Shown here in pieces: positions 42,701 through 49,794 of a stretch of DNA of 64,000 nucleotides (position 1 is its first letter; each line of letters starts with the position of its first letter). Below the pieces are notes generated by a model, which was not told the origin of the DNA, made no database searches, and saw only the letters and a list, made by a program, of their open reading frames with translations. Location of the stretch: contig JANQGQ010000044.1 in NCBI GenBank assembly GCA_028277185.1, positions 248,001 to 312,000 on the forward strand, in the 5' to 3' direction. The stretch is from Woeseiaceae bacterium (GTDB lineage Bacteria; Pseudomonadota; Gammaproteobacteria; Steroidobacterales; Woeseiaceae). The translations under genes were made by a program, and so were the position numbers.

Positions 42701-43197
42701 GCTGGTTTTCAGTGGACGGTCGAGCCTCCGGTCACTGGTGCGAGCGGGAGGGCGAACGGCTGGTGGCCCTGCTCCAAACGCTGGCTGGCGCAGGCGTCCA
42801 AGCGCCGGACCTGTTTATAGTCACGCCGTTTCGTCAGGTTCGTATCCAGATGCAGGCGCGCTTGCGACGCGAAGTGGCCTTGTTTCAGACCTTGGGTTTA
42901 GATCTCGAGCCCTTCGTCCGAGAGCACGTCGGGACCGTACACACGGTTCAGGGGCGCGACGCGGATACAGTAATTTTCCTGCTCGGTGCGCCGGAGAGCA
43001 ACCAGGCTGGCGCCCGTCGCTGGGCAGGCTCGCCCGAGAACTTGGTCAACGTCGCGGTCTCACGCGCCAAACGGAACTTCTACGTCATCGGCTCGCATGG
43101 CGCTTGGTCGGGTGTTGGCAGCTTTACCACTTTGGCGAACTACCTGCCCGTCGACACCAGCGAAAGACGCGATGGCACCGCGACTGGATTGCGATGA
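39751..43197 (+). CDS. Large superfamily 1 (UPF1/DNA2-like) helicase, AAA_11/AAA_12 type
   Basis: 1148 residues. An N-terminal helical region of roughly 400 residues (SIADLEQLASESTDSEALHALLHELSHRTSRRARKLA at the start) has no assigned function. Walker A is GPPGTGKTTLLRDVI (near residue 412). Walker B is WLLVDEAGQATPSHAVG (near 850), with VGDPIQIPPV as motif III. Motifs V and VI are VGTVHTVQGRDADTVIF and NVAVSRAKRNFYVIG near the end. About 430 residues separate Walker A and B, including a long helical insertion. No nuclease motif is evident. Large stand-alone helicases of this type occur often in defence islands; that role is an inference from context. Confidence 0.85.
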   Translation: MNRPHFKKSIADLEQLASESTDSEALHALLHELSHRTSRRARKLASDIHARVAQIGGRAQGSQDSVVTPNELRLSPAETSSGSECDTVPFEPPLLDLDALYRSFTPNPDDDVAQRIACWTALETLSTKTFRKPEDLAGRDRRRVASLGTTLPWEVGESSRRGYQLYYEVIVGTVDMDRATAALVDAFGRDEGRERPQRTQGCLASLMLDRNGRLLEEDGVVVSSFGWALPRVLEQRLDVLHAWPSVEAKVVQTLQAELVAQEADGDVLPLTMDRIVEVFDWLVVQFKLPSTLVTVPRFAIRHYHYYKAPKPPSGLLLNSFFVDDLTEAAQRLERGQLGHAALQYLGKRRPETSIDLLRDNTELEKVLAPSNMPLGRWPSGADRSLVLLQQAAVNVAAQIEPDGGLAAVNGPPGTGKTTLLRDVIANVVVDRAENLADFEDPNEAFRPSGTKVRAGDKGFWQVYDLDASIQGFEVLVASENNGAVENVSRELPGVKAVADDSIAYFRTVSDALASASVEGGTSVATWGLMAAVLGNMKNRADFQSAFWWDEDAALRLYLKAAKGDEVVREIKDDKGDVIERKTPAVVVNEQAPGSKAEARKRYARARRAFVTLKDQVAAELATVEEYRRNCLRLAEARRRESEMYAEVRRLGDALASRTPADHVFCRYWAGWDHSAQSIQALVDNPSARPHWIHLLLWLPRGRAWRALIRQHRRLSAQQQRIAARRQRMSSMATHCGTDLIDEDFFERSHDEQQIATPWLSGALQARREELFVAAMALHKAFVDVAAQKLLHNLSVLTGVMNAGSFGDPAKDRHLSALWSSLFLVVPVVSTTFASVQRMLGKLPPESIGWLLVDEAGQATPSHAVGAVMRARRAVFVGDPIQIPPVETLPERLIVELCAHYRQDRDAWAAPVASAQTLADRASRFRSSFTTDSGDRAVGVPLLVHRRCENPMFSISNELAYNNLMVQRVTPTDGGEIRLQLGPARWFSVDGRASGHWCEREGERLVALLQTLAGAGVQAPDLFIVTPFRQVRIQMQARLRREVALFQTLGLDLEPFVREHVGTVHTVQGRDADTVIFLLGAPESNQAGARRWAGSPENLVNVAVSRAKRNFYVIGSHGAWSGVGSFTTLANYLPVDTSERRDGTATGLR

Positions 43198-43353
43198 CCG
43201 GGTTACCGCGTTGCTGCTTTCTCTTGGGGAGCGAAACGAAGTGTGTCTGACCCCTTCTCCCAATGGCTGGAGGCCGCGAGCGACAAATGAGCCGGGCCCC
43301 GACAGCAAGCGGCCGGACATCCGGCGTGAAAAGCGACCGCTTGTACCCTGCGA

Positions 43354-43430
43354 CGGCAATCCCTCCGCGGTAACTTTTCTTGAATGAAACTCATTCTCGG
43401 GTAGGAGAGGGGAAAGGTGTCTGACACCTT
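43354..43430. repeat. Direct repeat ending in a REP-like palindrome, copy 1
   Basis: This 77-base segment matches 47002-47078 closely, sharing CGGCAATCCCTCCGCGGTAA, a small inverted repeat GAATGAAACTCATTC and the terminal palindrome AAGGTGTCTGACACCTT (43414-43430). A damaged relative of the palindrome is at 43239-43261 just after the helicase. The palindrome merges at its right end with the start of the GST remnant, so it marks a recombination junction. Confidence 0.8.
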
Positions 43431-43516
43431 ATCCCGCGCTCTGCCGCTGGCGTGACCGCGTCGCTGCGCGTCCGGTCGTCGTTCGCGGCATGGAAGCTTC
43501 GGGGAGTCTGTACTAG
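43427..43516 (+). pseudogene. 3' remnant of a glutathione S-transferase gene
   Basis: The translation PYPALCRWRDRVAARPVVVRGMEASGSLY reaches a TAG stop and matches the last residues of the GST at 38302. Only about 30 codons remain. The DNA differs from the intact gene at many positions, so it derives from a diverged paralogue or another strain, not from a recent local copy. Confidence 0.8.
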
Positions 43517-43690
43517 CCTCCCGAATCAGCCGATACTCGGCCTTGCGGACCGTCAGTATGCACGCCGGCTGCGCAGGATCCGCGTCCAGCTTTCGCCGAA
43601 GCTCGGCAATGTGCGTGTCCATGGTCCGGCTGATCACGGCCGACGCGTGACCCCACACTTCCTTCATCAGTTCGAGACGCCGGGCTAGCC
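43517..43690 (-). pseudogene. 3' remnant of an OmpR-type response regulator gene
   Basis: The minus strand encodes MKEVWGHASAVISRTMDTHI and AELRRKLDADPAQPACILTV, then RKAEYRLIRE. This is the C-terminal winged helix of the response regulator at 47068, with several substitutions. It stops abruptly at about 43690. Together with the GST remnant it reproduces the convergent GST/response-regulator junction found at 46.6-47.3 kb. Confidence 0.8.
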
Positions 43691-43780
43691 CACTGCCAGA
43701 AGCGCTTGCGTGACATTGCCGCTATGGATCGAGTAACAGCGACCAAGCCGCTTCTTTCAGATTTTGATCGGCATGTGTTG

Positions 43781-44152
43781 TCATCGTGAGGCGGCGTTTT
43801 CTCCAATCAGGTTTTCAAGAGGGATGTTGAGCCCGACGTGGAGGTTGCGGATCATGTCGATCGACAGACCGCGCTTTCGGTTGAGGATTTCGGAGACGCG
43901 GTGCCGTGAGCCGAGAAAGACCTCAAGGTCCTTTCGGTTGAGACCCAGCTGCTCCATGCGAAACTGGATGGCGGCGACTGGATCGGCGGGCTCGATAGGG
44001 AAGTGCCTGTCTTCGAACGCTTCAACCAAAGTGGCAAGTACGTCCAGCTCATCACCTTCGGCCGTACCTGGCGTGGCATTCATCAGGCTAACGATCCTCG
44101 CAAGGGCCTGTTCGTAGTCTTGCTCCGTTTTGATTGGGCGGATCTCCATCAC
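43781..44152 (-). CDS. higA: HigA-type antitoxin
   Basis: 123 residues. The N-terminal MMEIRPIKTEQDYEQALARIVSLMNA and the C-terminal XRE domain (AIQFRMEQLGLNRKDLEVFLGSRHRVSEILNRKRGLSIDMIRNLHVGLNIPLENL) are classic HigA. It neutralises HigB and represses the operon. The start overlaps the toxin stop by four bases (ATGA), so translation is coupled; the toxin-first order is the usual one for higBA. Confidence 0.92.
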   Translation of the reverse strand: MMEIRPIKTEQDYEQALARIVSLMNATPGTAEGDELDVLATLVEAFEDRHFPIEPADPVAAIQFRMEQLGLNRKDLEVFLGSRHRVSEILNRKRGLSIDMIRNLHVGLNIPLENLIGENAASR

Positions 44153-44442
44153 ACGGTCTCCGGGTCAATCTTGTCGTACTCTGAGTGAGTGCCAATGAAC
44201 TTGATGTACACAATGCCAAAGTCGTAGTTGATGTGTGTGACCAATCGATAGTGATTGCCGCCAATGTTGAAGATCACGCGATTGTCACCGACGAAACTCG
44301 CATGCCGGTACATGTTCTTGATGTCCTGCGGTGTCAACCAAGTCGATCGGCTGGCTTCCGTGAACCACGCTTTGAGCGGCTGTTCGGCCGATGCGTATCT
44401 TTCCCAGAACTCTCGCAAGGTCCGGCGCGCGATGATTCTCAC
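44149..44442 (-). CDS. higB: HigB-type mRNA interferase toxin
   Basis: 97 residues, start GTG 44442. MRIIARRTLREFWERYASAEQPLKAWF and the IFNIGGNHYRLV core followed by FGIVYIKFIGTHSEYDKID are typical HigB_toxin features; the family cleaves mRNA on the ribosome. An in-frame stop a few codons upstream leaves the GTG as the first start. It is first in the operon, with an operator-like palindrome 17 bases upstream. Confidence 0.92.
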   Translation of the reverse strand: MRIIARRTLREFWERYASAEQPLKAWFTEASRSTWLTPQDIKNMYRHASFVGDNRVIFNIGGNHYRLVTHINYDFGIVYIKFIGTHSEYDKIDPETV

Positions 44443-44458
44443 GGTGGGAAAGTATCAT

Positions 44459-44475
44459 GTTCCCAAAATGGGAAC
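44459..44475. promoter_or_regulatory. HigBA operator
   Basis: GTTCCCAAAATGGGAAC, a palindrome with perfect six-base arms around a five-base centre, 17 bases upstream of the higB start. It fits binding of the HigA XRE domain for autorepression. Confidence 0.7.
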
Positions 44476-44628
44476 AAGTAGAAAGTTTAGCTTCCCACTT
44501 ATGGCCGTGTCTCAACTACCGGAACCGCCTCTCTCCGCCTCTACAGTAGCCAAATCTCACCGAAACAAACACTACGTAGCCCGGGGTGATAAGAGTTCGA
44601 TCGCCAGTGATCGAACGTAAGGGTGAGC

Positions 44629-45378
44629 ATGTCGATGGACAACACTAAGGCGCTGCACGATCGTGGCGCCGGAGATATCCAGATTCGGATCGATGATCTC
44701 AATCTGGAGATGGATTTGTTGCTGCGTTATCTCAAGGACTGCAATCAACGAAAGCTGCAGTTGTTCAAGCTGGCATTGACGGTGGTGGCGGTGCTCTCTG
44801 GCGCGTGCTTCTCCATCTACGCCGTTTACAACGAGCCGGCGGCAGCCGGAATTCAATCGCCGTTCGATCTGATTTTCGGTTTGCTGCTGATACTTATCGG
44901 TGCGATTACGCTGACCATCATCACCGAGCTCATGTCGATACACGCCAGTCGCGTGATCACGCTGCGGCAATCGAATTGTATTCGACAAGCCCTCGATTGC
45001 TTACGGTTTCAGCGCATTGAAGGCTACTATCCGGCATGCTTGGAGCAACTCCGAGACCAGAATACAACCTACTGGCAGTGTTTCGGCCAACATCGCAAGC
45101 TCCCTCTGGAGAACTCGGGGCTGCGCGCGAGTGAGGCGAGTTGGTTGCTATCGCCGGACTACATGATGATCGGCACGCTGACGTTCCTGTCGGTGATCGT
45201 TTTGATGACGCCGCTACTCTTTGTTGGACTCTCGGACACCGTGGGGTATCGAGACGGCGTCTTCAGCGGTGTAGTCGGCATGCTATTTCTTGCAGGAATC
45301 TTCGTGAGGTGGTGGATCGCCCGGCAGCAGCTGCAGAAGCAGCTAGGACCATCGCAAGAAGACGGTAAAACACCGTAG
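44629..45378 (+). CDS. Membrane protein of unknown function, four predicted helices
   Basis: 249 residues from ATG 44629, with AAGGG five bases upstream; GTG 44623 is also possible. An N-terminal soluble helix (LNLEMDLLLRYLKDCNQRKLQ) is followed by two membrane segments (near 47-68 and 80-103), a cytosolic middle region of about 80 residues and two more segments (near 177-199 and 208-230). It ends in a Gln/Lys-rich tail. I do not recognise the family. It is alone between higBA and a gene-poor stretch, in an island where such proteins may be effectors; no direct evidence supports that. Confidence 0.7.
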   Translation: MSMDNTKALHDRGAGDIQIRIDDLNLEMDLLLRYLKDCNQRKLQLFKLALTVVAVLSGACFSIYAVYNEPAAAGIQSPFDLIFGLLLILIGAITLTIITELMSIHASRVITLRQSNCIRQALDCLRFQRIEGYYPACLEQLRDQNTTYWQCFGQHRKLPLENSGLRASEASWLLSPDYMMIGTLTFLSVIVLMTPLLFVGLSDTVGYRDGVFSGVVGMLFLAGIFVRWWIARQQLQKQLGPSQEDGKTP

Positions 45379-45383
45379 CAGGA

Positions 45384-45400
45384 AACGTGTCTGACACCTT
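45384..45400. repeat. REP-like palindrome, solitary copy
   Basis: AACGTGTCTGACACCTT, which matches the palindromes at 43414 and 47062 in all but one or two bases, here without the longer direct repeat. It lies right after the stop codon of the membrane protein gene. Confidence 0.7.
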
Positions 45401-45456
45401 TTCCCCAGTAAATGTCGGGTCCTTCCAAGACCAGGCGTCAAACGGGCCCTCGATTC

Positions 45457-45566
45457 GCGTTATCTGGACGTGATTCGTGATGTAGAGAGGTAAGTGCGCG
45501 GCTGAAACTCCGTACCGGCGGAAATGGAAATGAGAGCTTTTGTGATGAAACACGTCCAGATAACGC
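45457..45566. repeat. Long-range inverted repeat, possible large hairpin
   Basis: GCGTTATCTGGACGTG (45457-45472) is perfectly complementary to CACGTCCAGATAACGC (45551-45566), and pairing continues imperfectly for about eight more bases inward. The loop is about 78 bases. It lacks the GTTRRRY/RYYYAAC cores of integron attC sites. It could be an RNA hairpin, a recombination site or the ends of a dead element. Confidence 0.75.
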
Positions 45567-45738
45567 CATCCACCAGCTCGTCGCAGGCTATAGAAGGCCC
45601 CTACATTGGAAACCGTTTCTGGCCAACGTTTAGCCCGCATCGTGTCGATTGCAGCTAGTTATCGTCGAGCAAATACGCTGGTATTGCCATAGTTAACTTA
45701 CTGCTGCCGGATGTGAGCACCAACAAAGAGGTAGAACA

Positions 45739-46248
45739 GTGACTGAGTACATTCCCGTTTTGTCGTTGATCGTCGCCGCCCTAGCGATATTCGTCGGACC
45801 AATTATCGGCTATGTCGCGAACAAGAGACAAATTGCGAGTGCCCAAAACATCGCAAACAAACAAGTTATAGCCCCCATGCGACAAGAATGGATAAATGAC
45901 GTGAGAGAGATCGTATCCGAAATTGTCAGTACCGCTCACTGGTGGTATGTCGCCAACGATTCTGGCGATTTAGGTAGTTTTGAAAGTGCTCGAAATGCTG
46001 AAGAAGAGTTTGATAGACAATTCGCACGAACCGAACTTCGATTGATCCAACTTTCTCGAAAGCTTGAGTTAATGCTTAATCCGAAAGAGTCGGACCACAA
46101 CGAATTGGTCGAACTCGTAGATATAGTTGTTAAATCTGCGTTTGGCGCCAAAGAGATTCCCTTTGGTCCCAATGAAGTTGGTGCAGCAATGTCGAAGTGC
46201 AAAGAAGTCTTGAAGCGAGAGTGGGAAGTAGTCAAGTCTGGCGGGTGA
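45739..46248 (+). CDS. AT-rich single-span membrane protein of unknown function
   Basis: 169 residues from GTG 45739, seven bases after GAGG. One N-terminal membrane segment (IPVLSLIVAALAIFVGPIIGYVANK) is followed by a soluble helical domain: IAPMRQEWINDVREIVSEIVS, HWWYVAND, then LRLIQLSRKLELMLNPKESDH. It resembles a widespread family of uncharacterised membrane-anchored proteins. Its base composition is clearly AT-rich, and codons ending in A or T are common, unlike every neighbour, so recent transfer is likely. Confidence 0.75.
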   Translation: MTEYIPVLSLIVAALAIFVGPIIGYVANKRQIASAQNIANKQVIAPMRQEWINDVREIVSEIVSTAHWWYVANDSGDLGSFESARNAEEEFDRQFARTELRLIQLSRKLELMLNPKESDHNELVELVDIVVKSAFGAKEIPFGPNEVGAAMSKCKEVLKREWEVVKSGG

Positions 46249-46579
46249 GCGACGCTTCTATAGAGATTACATAGCCGTGCAAACATAGACGGGGCCGCTA
46301 GAACCTCTCGTTGCTCCGGTAGTTCCGTGCCAGTCGAGTTGGAATGCTGGATGCTCGCTCTAGATCTTCAACAAGTGTTGAGTATCTCACCGTAACTGAT
46401 CTACCTACCTACTAAATATGCGGCAATAGCAGGCGATGACCAGCCAACGAGACAAAGCACGATGGGAGGGTATGCTGGAGAAGTGGCGATTTGCCGTTCG
46501 TGGTTTGTATGAGAGGAACTCGGCCAAGTGGCATGAATTGGGCCTTCCACATCGATTCATGAGTTTCGCACTTCACGTT
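46249..46579. other. 331-base gap, no gene seen
   Basis: AT-rich in its left half, like the preceding gene. A short ORF from 46436 (ARWEGMLEKWRFAVRGLYERN) has no ribosome binding site and runs out of frame into GST-derived sequence, so I do not call it. No terminator or repeat was found. Confidence 0.6.
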
Positions 46580-46963
46580 CCGCGAAGCTTCTGCCGCCGC
46601 CGGGCAGGAAGCCCGACGCCGAAGTGTGGGCGGGCATCGTCATGACGGACCTGTCGCCGGCCTTCGCCAGTCAGTTTCACGTGAGCGTTCTGTCGCCGGA
46701 GCCGCACGCGTGGGGACTGGACTACTACGCCGAAGTAATCCAGTGCGTACTTGGCGTCATCGACAGTCACCTCGCGGATAGAGACTATTTCCTCGGGGAT
46801 GGTTTCTCGTTCGTCGACGCGCTCATGTACCCTTCGGCGACCAGTTCCACAACGCGGCTCGAATGCGGGCTGGACCCTTATCCCGCGCTGTGCCGCTGGC
46901 GCGACCGGGTCGGCGCGTCCGGCCGTCGTTCGCGGCTTGGAAGCCTCGGGAAGCCTGTACTGA
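46580..46963 (+). pseudogene. Glutathione S-transferase pseudogene, 5' truncated and frameshifted
   Basis: From about 46580 the DNA is homologous to the GST at 38302, beginning near codon 82 (LLPPPGRKPDAEVWAGIVM). It reads well through SFVDALMYPSATSSTTRLECGLDPYPALCRWRDRV. A two-base deletion near 46917, relative to the remnant at 43427, shifts the frame; the true end RPAVVRGLEASGSLY continues in another frame to TGA 46961-46963. The N-terminal thioredoxin-like third is missing, so it cannot be active. Confidence 0.85.
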
Positions 46964-47001
46964 CGCCGCGCTCACCAAATGAACCGCGTTCTGGTGGACG
47001 G

Positions 47002-47078
47002 CGGCAATCCCTCCGCGGTAACGTTTCTTGAATGAAACTCATTCCCGGGTAGAGAAGAGGAAAGGTGTCAGACACCTT
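47002..47078. repeat. Direct repeat ending in a REP-like palindrome, copy 2
   Basis: Second copy of the 43354-43430 segment. The palindrome AAGGTGTCAGACACCTT is at 47062-47078 and carries the stop codon of the response regulator. Here the order is GST end, repeat, response-regulator end; in copy 1 the repeat precedes the GST end. Confidence 0.8.
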
Positions 47079-47787
47079 TTTTGCTGCTCTGGCAGCCTCG
47101 TATTAGTCGATATCCCGCCTTGCGGACCGTAAGGATGTATGCGGGATGCGCCGGATCCGCTTCCAGCTTGCGCCGAAGCTCGGCGATGTGGGTGTCCACA
47201 GTGCGGCTGATGACGGCTGAGGCGTGGCCCCAGACTTCCTTCATCAACTCGATGCGCGATGCGACTGCGCCGTCCCGCTCGAGCAGCGCGATCAGCAAAC
47301 CGAGTTCTTTCGGCGTGAGCTCCACCGGCGTTTCGTCCCGCAGCACCTGACGGGTGTCGGCATCCACCCGGACGTCGCCGAACTCGTAGACCGTCGCATC
47401 GACGGCGGAACGGATACCCGCACGCCGCAGCAAGGCTTCCACTCTGGCCATCAATTCCATCAGTGCGAAGGGCTTGGTGACGTAGTCGTCGGCCCCCAGA
47501 CGCAGCCCCGATACCTTGTCGACCTCATTGCCTTTTGCGGTCAACAGCAGGACCGGCGTCACCTGGTCGCTGCGGCGAAAGCGTCGCAGCACGTCGAAAC
47601 CGTTCAGCTCGGGCAGCATGACGTCGAGGATGATCATATCGGGCCCGTCGTTGAGCGCCTTTTTCAAGCCTTCCACGCCGTTGCTGGCAAGCGACACGCG
47701 ATAGCCCTGAACTTCGAGATTGGTTTGCAGACCGAACGCGAGGTCCTCGTTGTCTTCGACCACCAGAATGTTCGCGGTACCGGTCAT
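47068..47787 (-). CDS. OmpR/PhoB-family response regulator
   Basis: 239 residues. The receiver domain has the acidic pocket (VVEDNED), the phosphoryl-acceptor Asp in DMIILDVMLPELNG (near residue 55) and the conserved Lys in DDYVTKPF. A C-terminal winged helix (LTPKELGLLIALLERDG to SRTVDTHIAELRRKLEADPAHPAYILTVRKAGYRLI) binds DNA. The last residues, SSKKGV, and the TGA stop are encoded by the REP-like palindrome, so the tail has been altered by the repeat. It starts one base after the histidine kinase stop. Confidence 0.92.
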   Translation of the reverse strand: MTGTANILVVEDNEDLAFGLQTNLEVQGYRVSLASNGVEGLKKALNDGPDMIILDVMLPELNGFDVLRRFRRSDQVTPVLLLTAKGNEVDKVSGLRLGADDYVTKPFALMELMARVEALLRRAGIRSAVDATVYEFGDVRVDADTRQVLRDETPVELTPKELGLLIALLERDGAVASRIELMKEVWGHASAVISRTVDTHIAELRRKLEADPAHPAYILTVRKAGYRLIRGCQSSKKGV

Positions 47788-47788
47788 C

Positions 47789-49384
47789 TCATTCCGCCTG
47801 CGGAAGCTCGACGACGACCCGGGTGCCGATGCCCGATTCGGGCGTCTCGATCCTGCAGGTTCCGTGCATCGCGGTCACGAGCTGCCGGACCACGGCGAGA
47901 CCAATTCCGGTGCCGCCAATCGCTCTGCCTCGCTCCCGGCCGAGCCGGTAGAAGCTGTCCCACACCCGCTCGTGCTCTGCCTCCGGGATTCCCGGCCCCT
48001 GATCCTCGATGCTCAGTTTGCAGACGCCATCATCGGCCTGCGCGGTGACGACAATGCTTTGTCCGTCTGGTCCGTACTTGATGGCGTTGTCGAGGAGATT
48101 GATCACTATCTGTCGCAGAGCGTTTTTGTCGACTCGGGCTTTCGGTTTGCCGCTCACGTCGATCCGTATGCTCACCGACGGATAGATGGACTGCACCGTG
48201 CCGCAGATGTCCCGGAGCAGCGGCTCGAGTGCCGCCTCCGCGCATTCCAGTTGTACTTCGTCGGATACCTTCGAGATTCGCAGTACGTTTTCGACCAGGT
48301 GCGAAAGGCGGCGCGACTCCCGATCGATGATGGCGAGCGAACGCTTCTCCTCTTCCTCGGTCCGGGTCCGGTCGAACAACAGCGTTTCCGCGAACATACG
48401 GATCTGGGTGAGCGGTGTCCTGAGCTCGTGGGATACCTGGGAGACGAACTCCTCACGCAGCTTCATGACAGCCGTCTCGCGGATGAACAGCCAGATGGCC
48501 GATACGAGCAGCATTACCGCGGCCACCAAAGCCGCGAGCAGGAGCGGCAGGCGGGATTCGGGCAAGCCGCCAATGATCAGCTTCGACGCTGCGTGCGGGT
48601 CGAGTGCGACGCGCACGGCGTAGCCGTCCGGGATGCCTGCTCTCGGATTCGGCGCGAATTGTTTCGTCGCCGCGAGTTCGTGTTCGAACCTTTCGTTCGC
48701 GCGAAACACGGGGCGCTTTAGCGGATCCAGCACTTCCACAAAGAGCATGTCGTTGTTCACGAGCCCGCCGGCCAGCGACGCTGGCAGCAGCGGCTTCTTT
48801 CCTAGAGCGCGCTCGATGAAGCCACGCATCCCCGACGGATCGAGCACGTAGCCGAACAGGGTGTGCGTGCCGTCGTCTTCGGCGCGAAAAAGATAAACGA
48901 TCCGTTGGCCGGAACTGGGCGTGTGTGCGAGCTGAAACGGTGCGAAGAGGTCTTCGGTATTGCGGTACAGATCGGCAATCAGCCCGGTGAGTTCGGCGGA
49001 CGGCGGCGGTCCCGATATGTCGAGCTGGGTTCCGTCATGAATGAAGAATGCCGCGCTGAGCTCCGCGGCCGATCGCACCCAGCGGCCCGCGTCATCGCCG
49101 ACCGCGACGAGCATCTCATCGGTGCTGCTGGCAGTTTCGATCGCGTTGATGAGTGTGTTGTGCCCGTAGCTGCCCAGTGCGGTCGTGAACCGGCGTTCGA
49201 ACTCGTCGGCAGCCAGCGCGCTGTAGTCGTGAATCAGGTTGGCGGCTACCGTGGCGTTCGAGCGCTGCGTTTGCCACGCCTGCCAGCCCAGGGTTCCGAT
49301 GAACGCAAGGCAAGCAAACAGCAGCGTGAGTATCGCGACCTGGCGCCGGTTAATCGCGCTGGAGTTCGGGCGTAGCGGAACCAT
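47789..49384 (-). CDS. Membrane sensor histidine kinase
   Basis: 531 residues. A membrane segment near 14-34 (QVAILTLLFACLAFIGTLGW), a periplasmic sensor domain of about 240 residues and a second segment near 280-302 (LPLLLAALVAAVMLLVSAIWLF). The phospho-acceptor His is in SQVSHELRTPLTQIRMF. N box NLLDNAIKYG, G1 DQGPGIP and G2 GGTGIGLAVV follow. It phosphorylates the response regulator encoded directly downstream. The signal is unknown; the periplasmic domain shows no family I recognise. Confidence 0.92.
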   Translation of the reverse strand: MVPLRPNSSAINRRQVAILTLLFACLAFIGTLGWQAWQTQRSNATVAANLIHDYSALAADEFERRFTTALGSYGHNTLINAIETASSTDEMLVAVGDDAGRWVRSAAELSAAFFIHDGTQLDISGPPPSAELTGLIADLYRNTEDLFAPFQLAHTPSSGQRIVYLFRAEDDGTHTLFGYVLDPSGMRGFIERALGKKPLLPASLAGGLVNNDMLFVEVLDPLKRPVFRANERFEHELAATKQFAPNPRAGIPDGYAVRVALDPHAASKLIIGGLPESRLPLLLAALVAAVMLLVSAIWLFIRETAVMKLREEFVSQVSHELRTPLTQIRMFAETLLFDRTRTEEEEKRSLAIIDRESRRLSHLVENVLRISKVSDEVQLECAEAALEPLLRDICGTVQSIYPSVSIRIDVSGKPKARVDKNALRQIVINLLDNAIKYGPDGQSIVVTAQADDGVCKLSIEDQGPGIPEAEHERVWDSFYRLGRERGRAIGGTGIGLAVVRQLVTAMHGTCRIETPESGIGTRVVVELPQAE

Positions 49385-49533
49385 AGCCCAGTGTAACCGG
49401 TGCCGGCGTCCGGATATGAGCGTGGCGGCCGCCGCCGGCGGTTTTCCTGACAGTTCTCTGACATTCCCCCGACCCTTCCGGTACTGGGCTCGCTTCCAAT
49501 GCAGTTTCCAGGCCGCTCACGGGGGAGTCGACG

Positions 49534-49794
49534 ATGACGAGGATCGAGCACGCGATATGTATCGCGGTGATGGGCGTCTGTTGCGGAATGAGTGCGGGTT
49601 GTGCGACGACGTCGACGCTGGACCCGGAAACGCGGCGCTACGAACGCATGGACTATCAGGCCCGGTTCGTCGCCTTTCGGTCCGCGTGTCTCGAGCAGGG
49701 CGGGCTCGTGCACATCGACGCGAGGAAACGCCCGCTGCGTCCCGGCATGCCGGAGCCCGGGGATCGCTACTATTGTCGCGCCGCGCGACGGTGA
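49534..49794 (+). CDS. Small putative lipoprotein
   Basis: 86 residues. The start MTRIEHAICIAVMGVCCGMSAGCATT gives a signal peptide with a lipobox ending at Cys (SAGC). The mature part is short and basic with two or three Cys (CLEQGG, YYCRAARR). A GGGGGAG ribosome binding site precedes the ATG. It is divergent from the histidine kinase across 149 bases. Function unknown. Confidence 0.75.
   Translation: MTRIEHAICIAVMGVCCGMSAGCATTSTLDPETRRYERMDYQARFVAFRSACLEQGGLVHIDARKRPLRPGMPEPGDRYYCRAARR

Larger units (their letters stand above)
45379..45738. other. 360-base gap with no convincing gene
   Basis: It contains the REP-like palindrome, the 16-base inverted repeat described separately, and a short AT-rich promoter-like stretch before 45739 (AGTTAACTTACT). 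The one long minus-strand ORF here crosses the repeat, overlaps the membrane protein gene antisense and has no recognisable domain. Confidence 0.6.

Noticed and set aside
45457-45566. Integron attC site
   Set aside because: The inverted repeat has no RYYYAAC/GTTRRRY core pairs, and there is no integrase or cassette array.
45263-45640. 125-codon minus-strand frame (RYLDVFHHKSSHFHFRRYG)
   Set aside because: It crosses the REP-like palindrome and both arms of the inverted repeat, overlaps the membrane protein gene, and has no domain or ribosome binding site.
46436-46645. Short ORF MTSQRDKARWEGMLEKW
   Set aside because: It lacks a ribosome binding site and continues out of frame into the GST pseudogene; it looks like a chance fusion.
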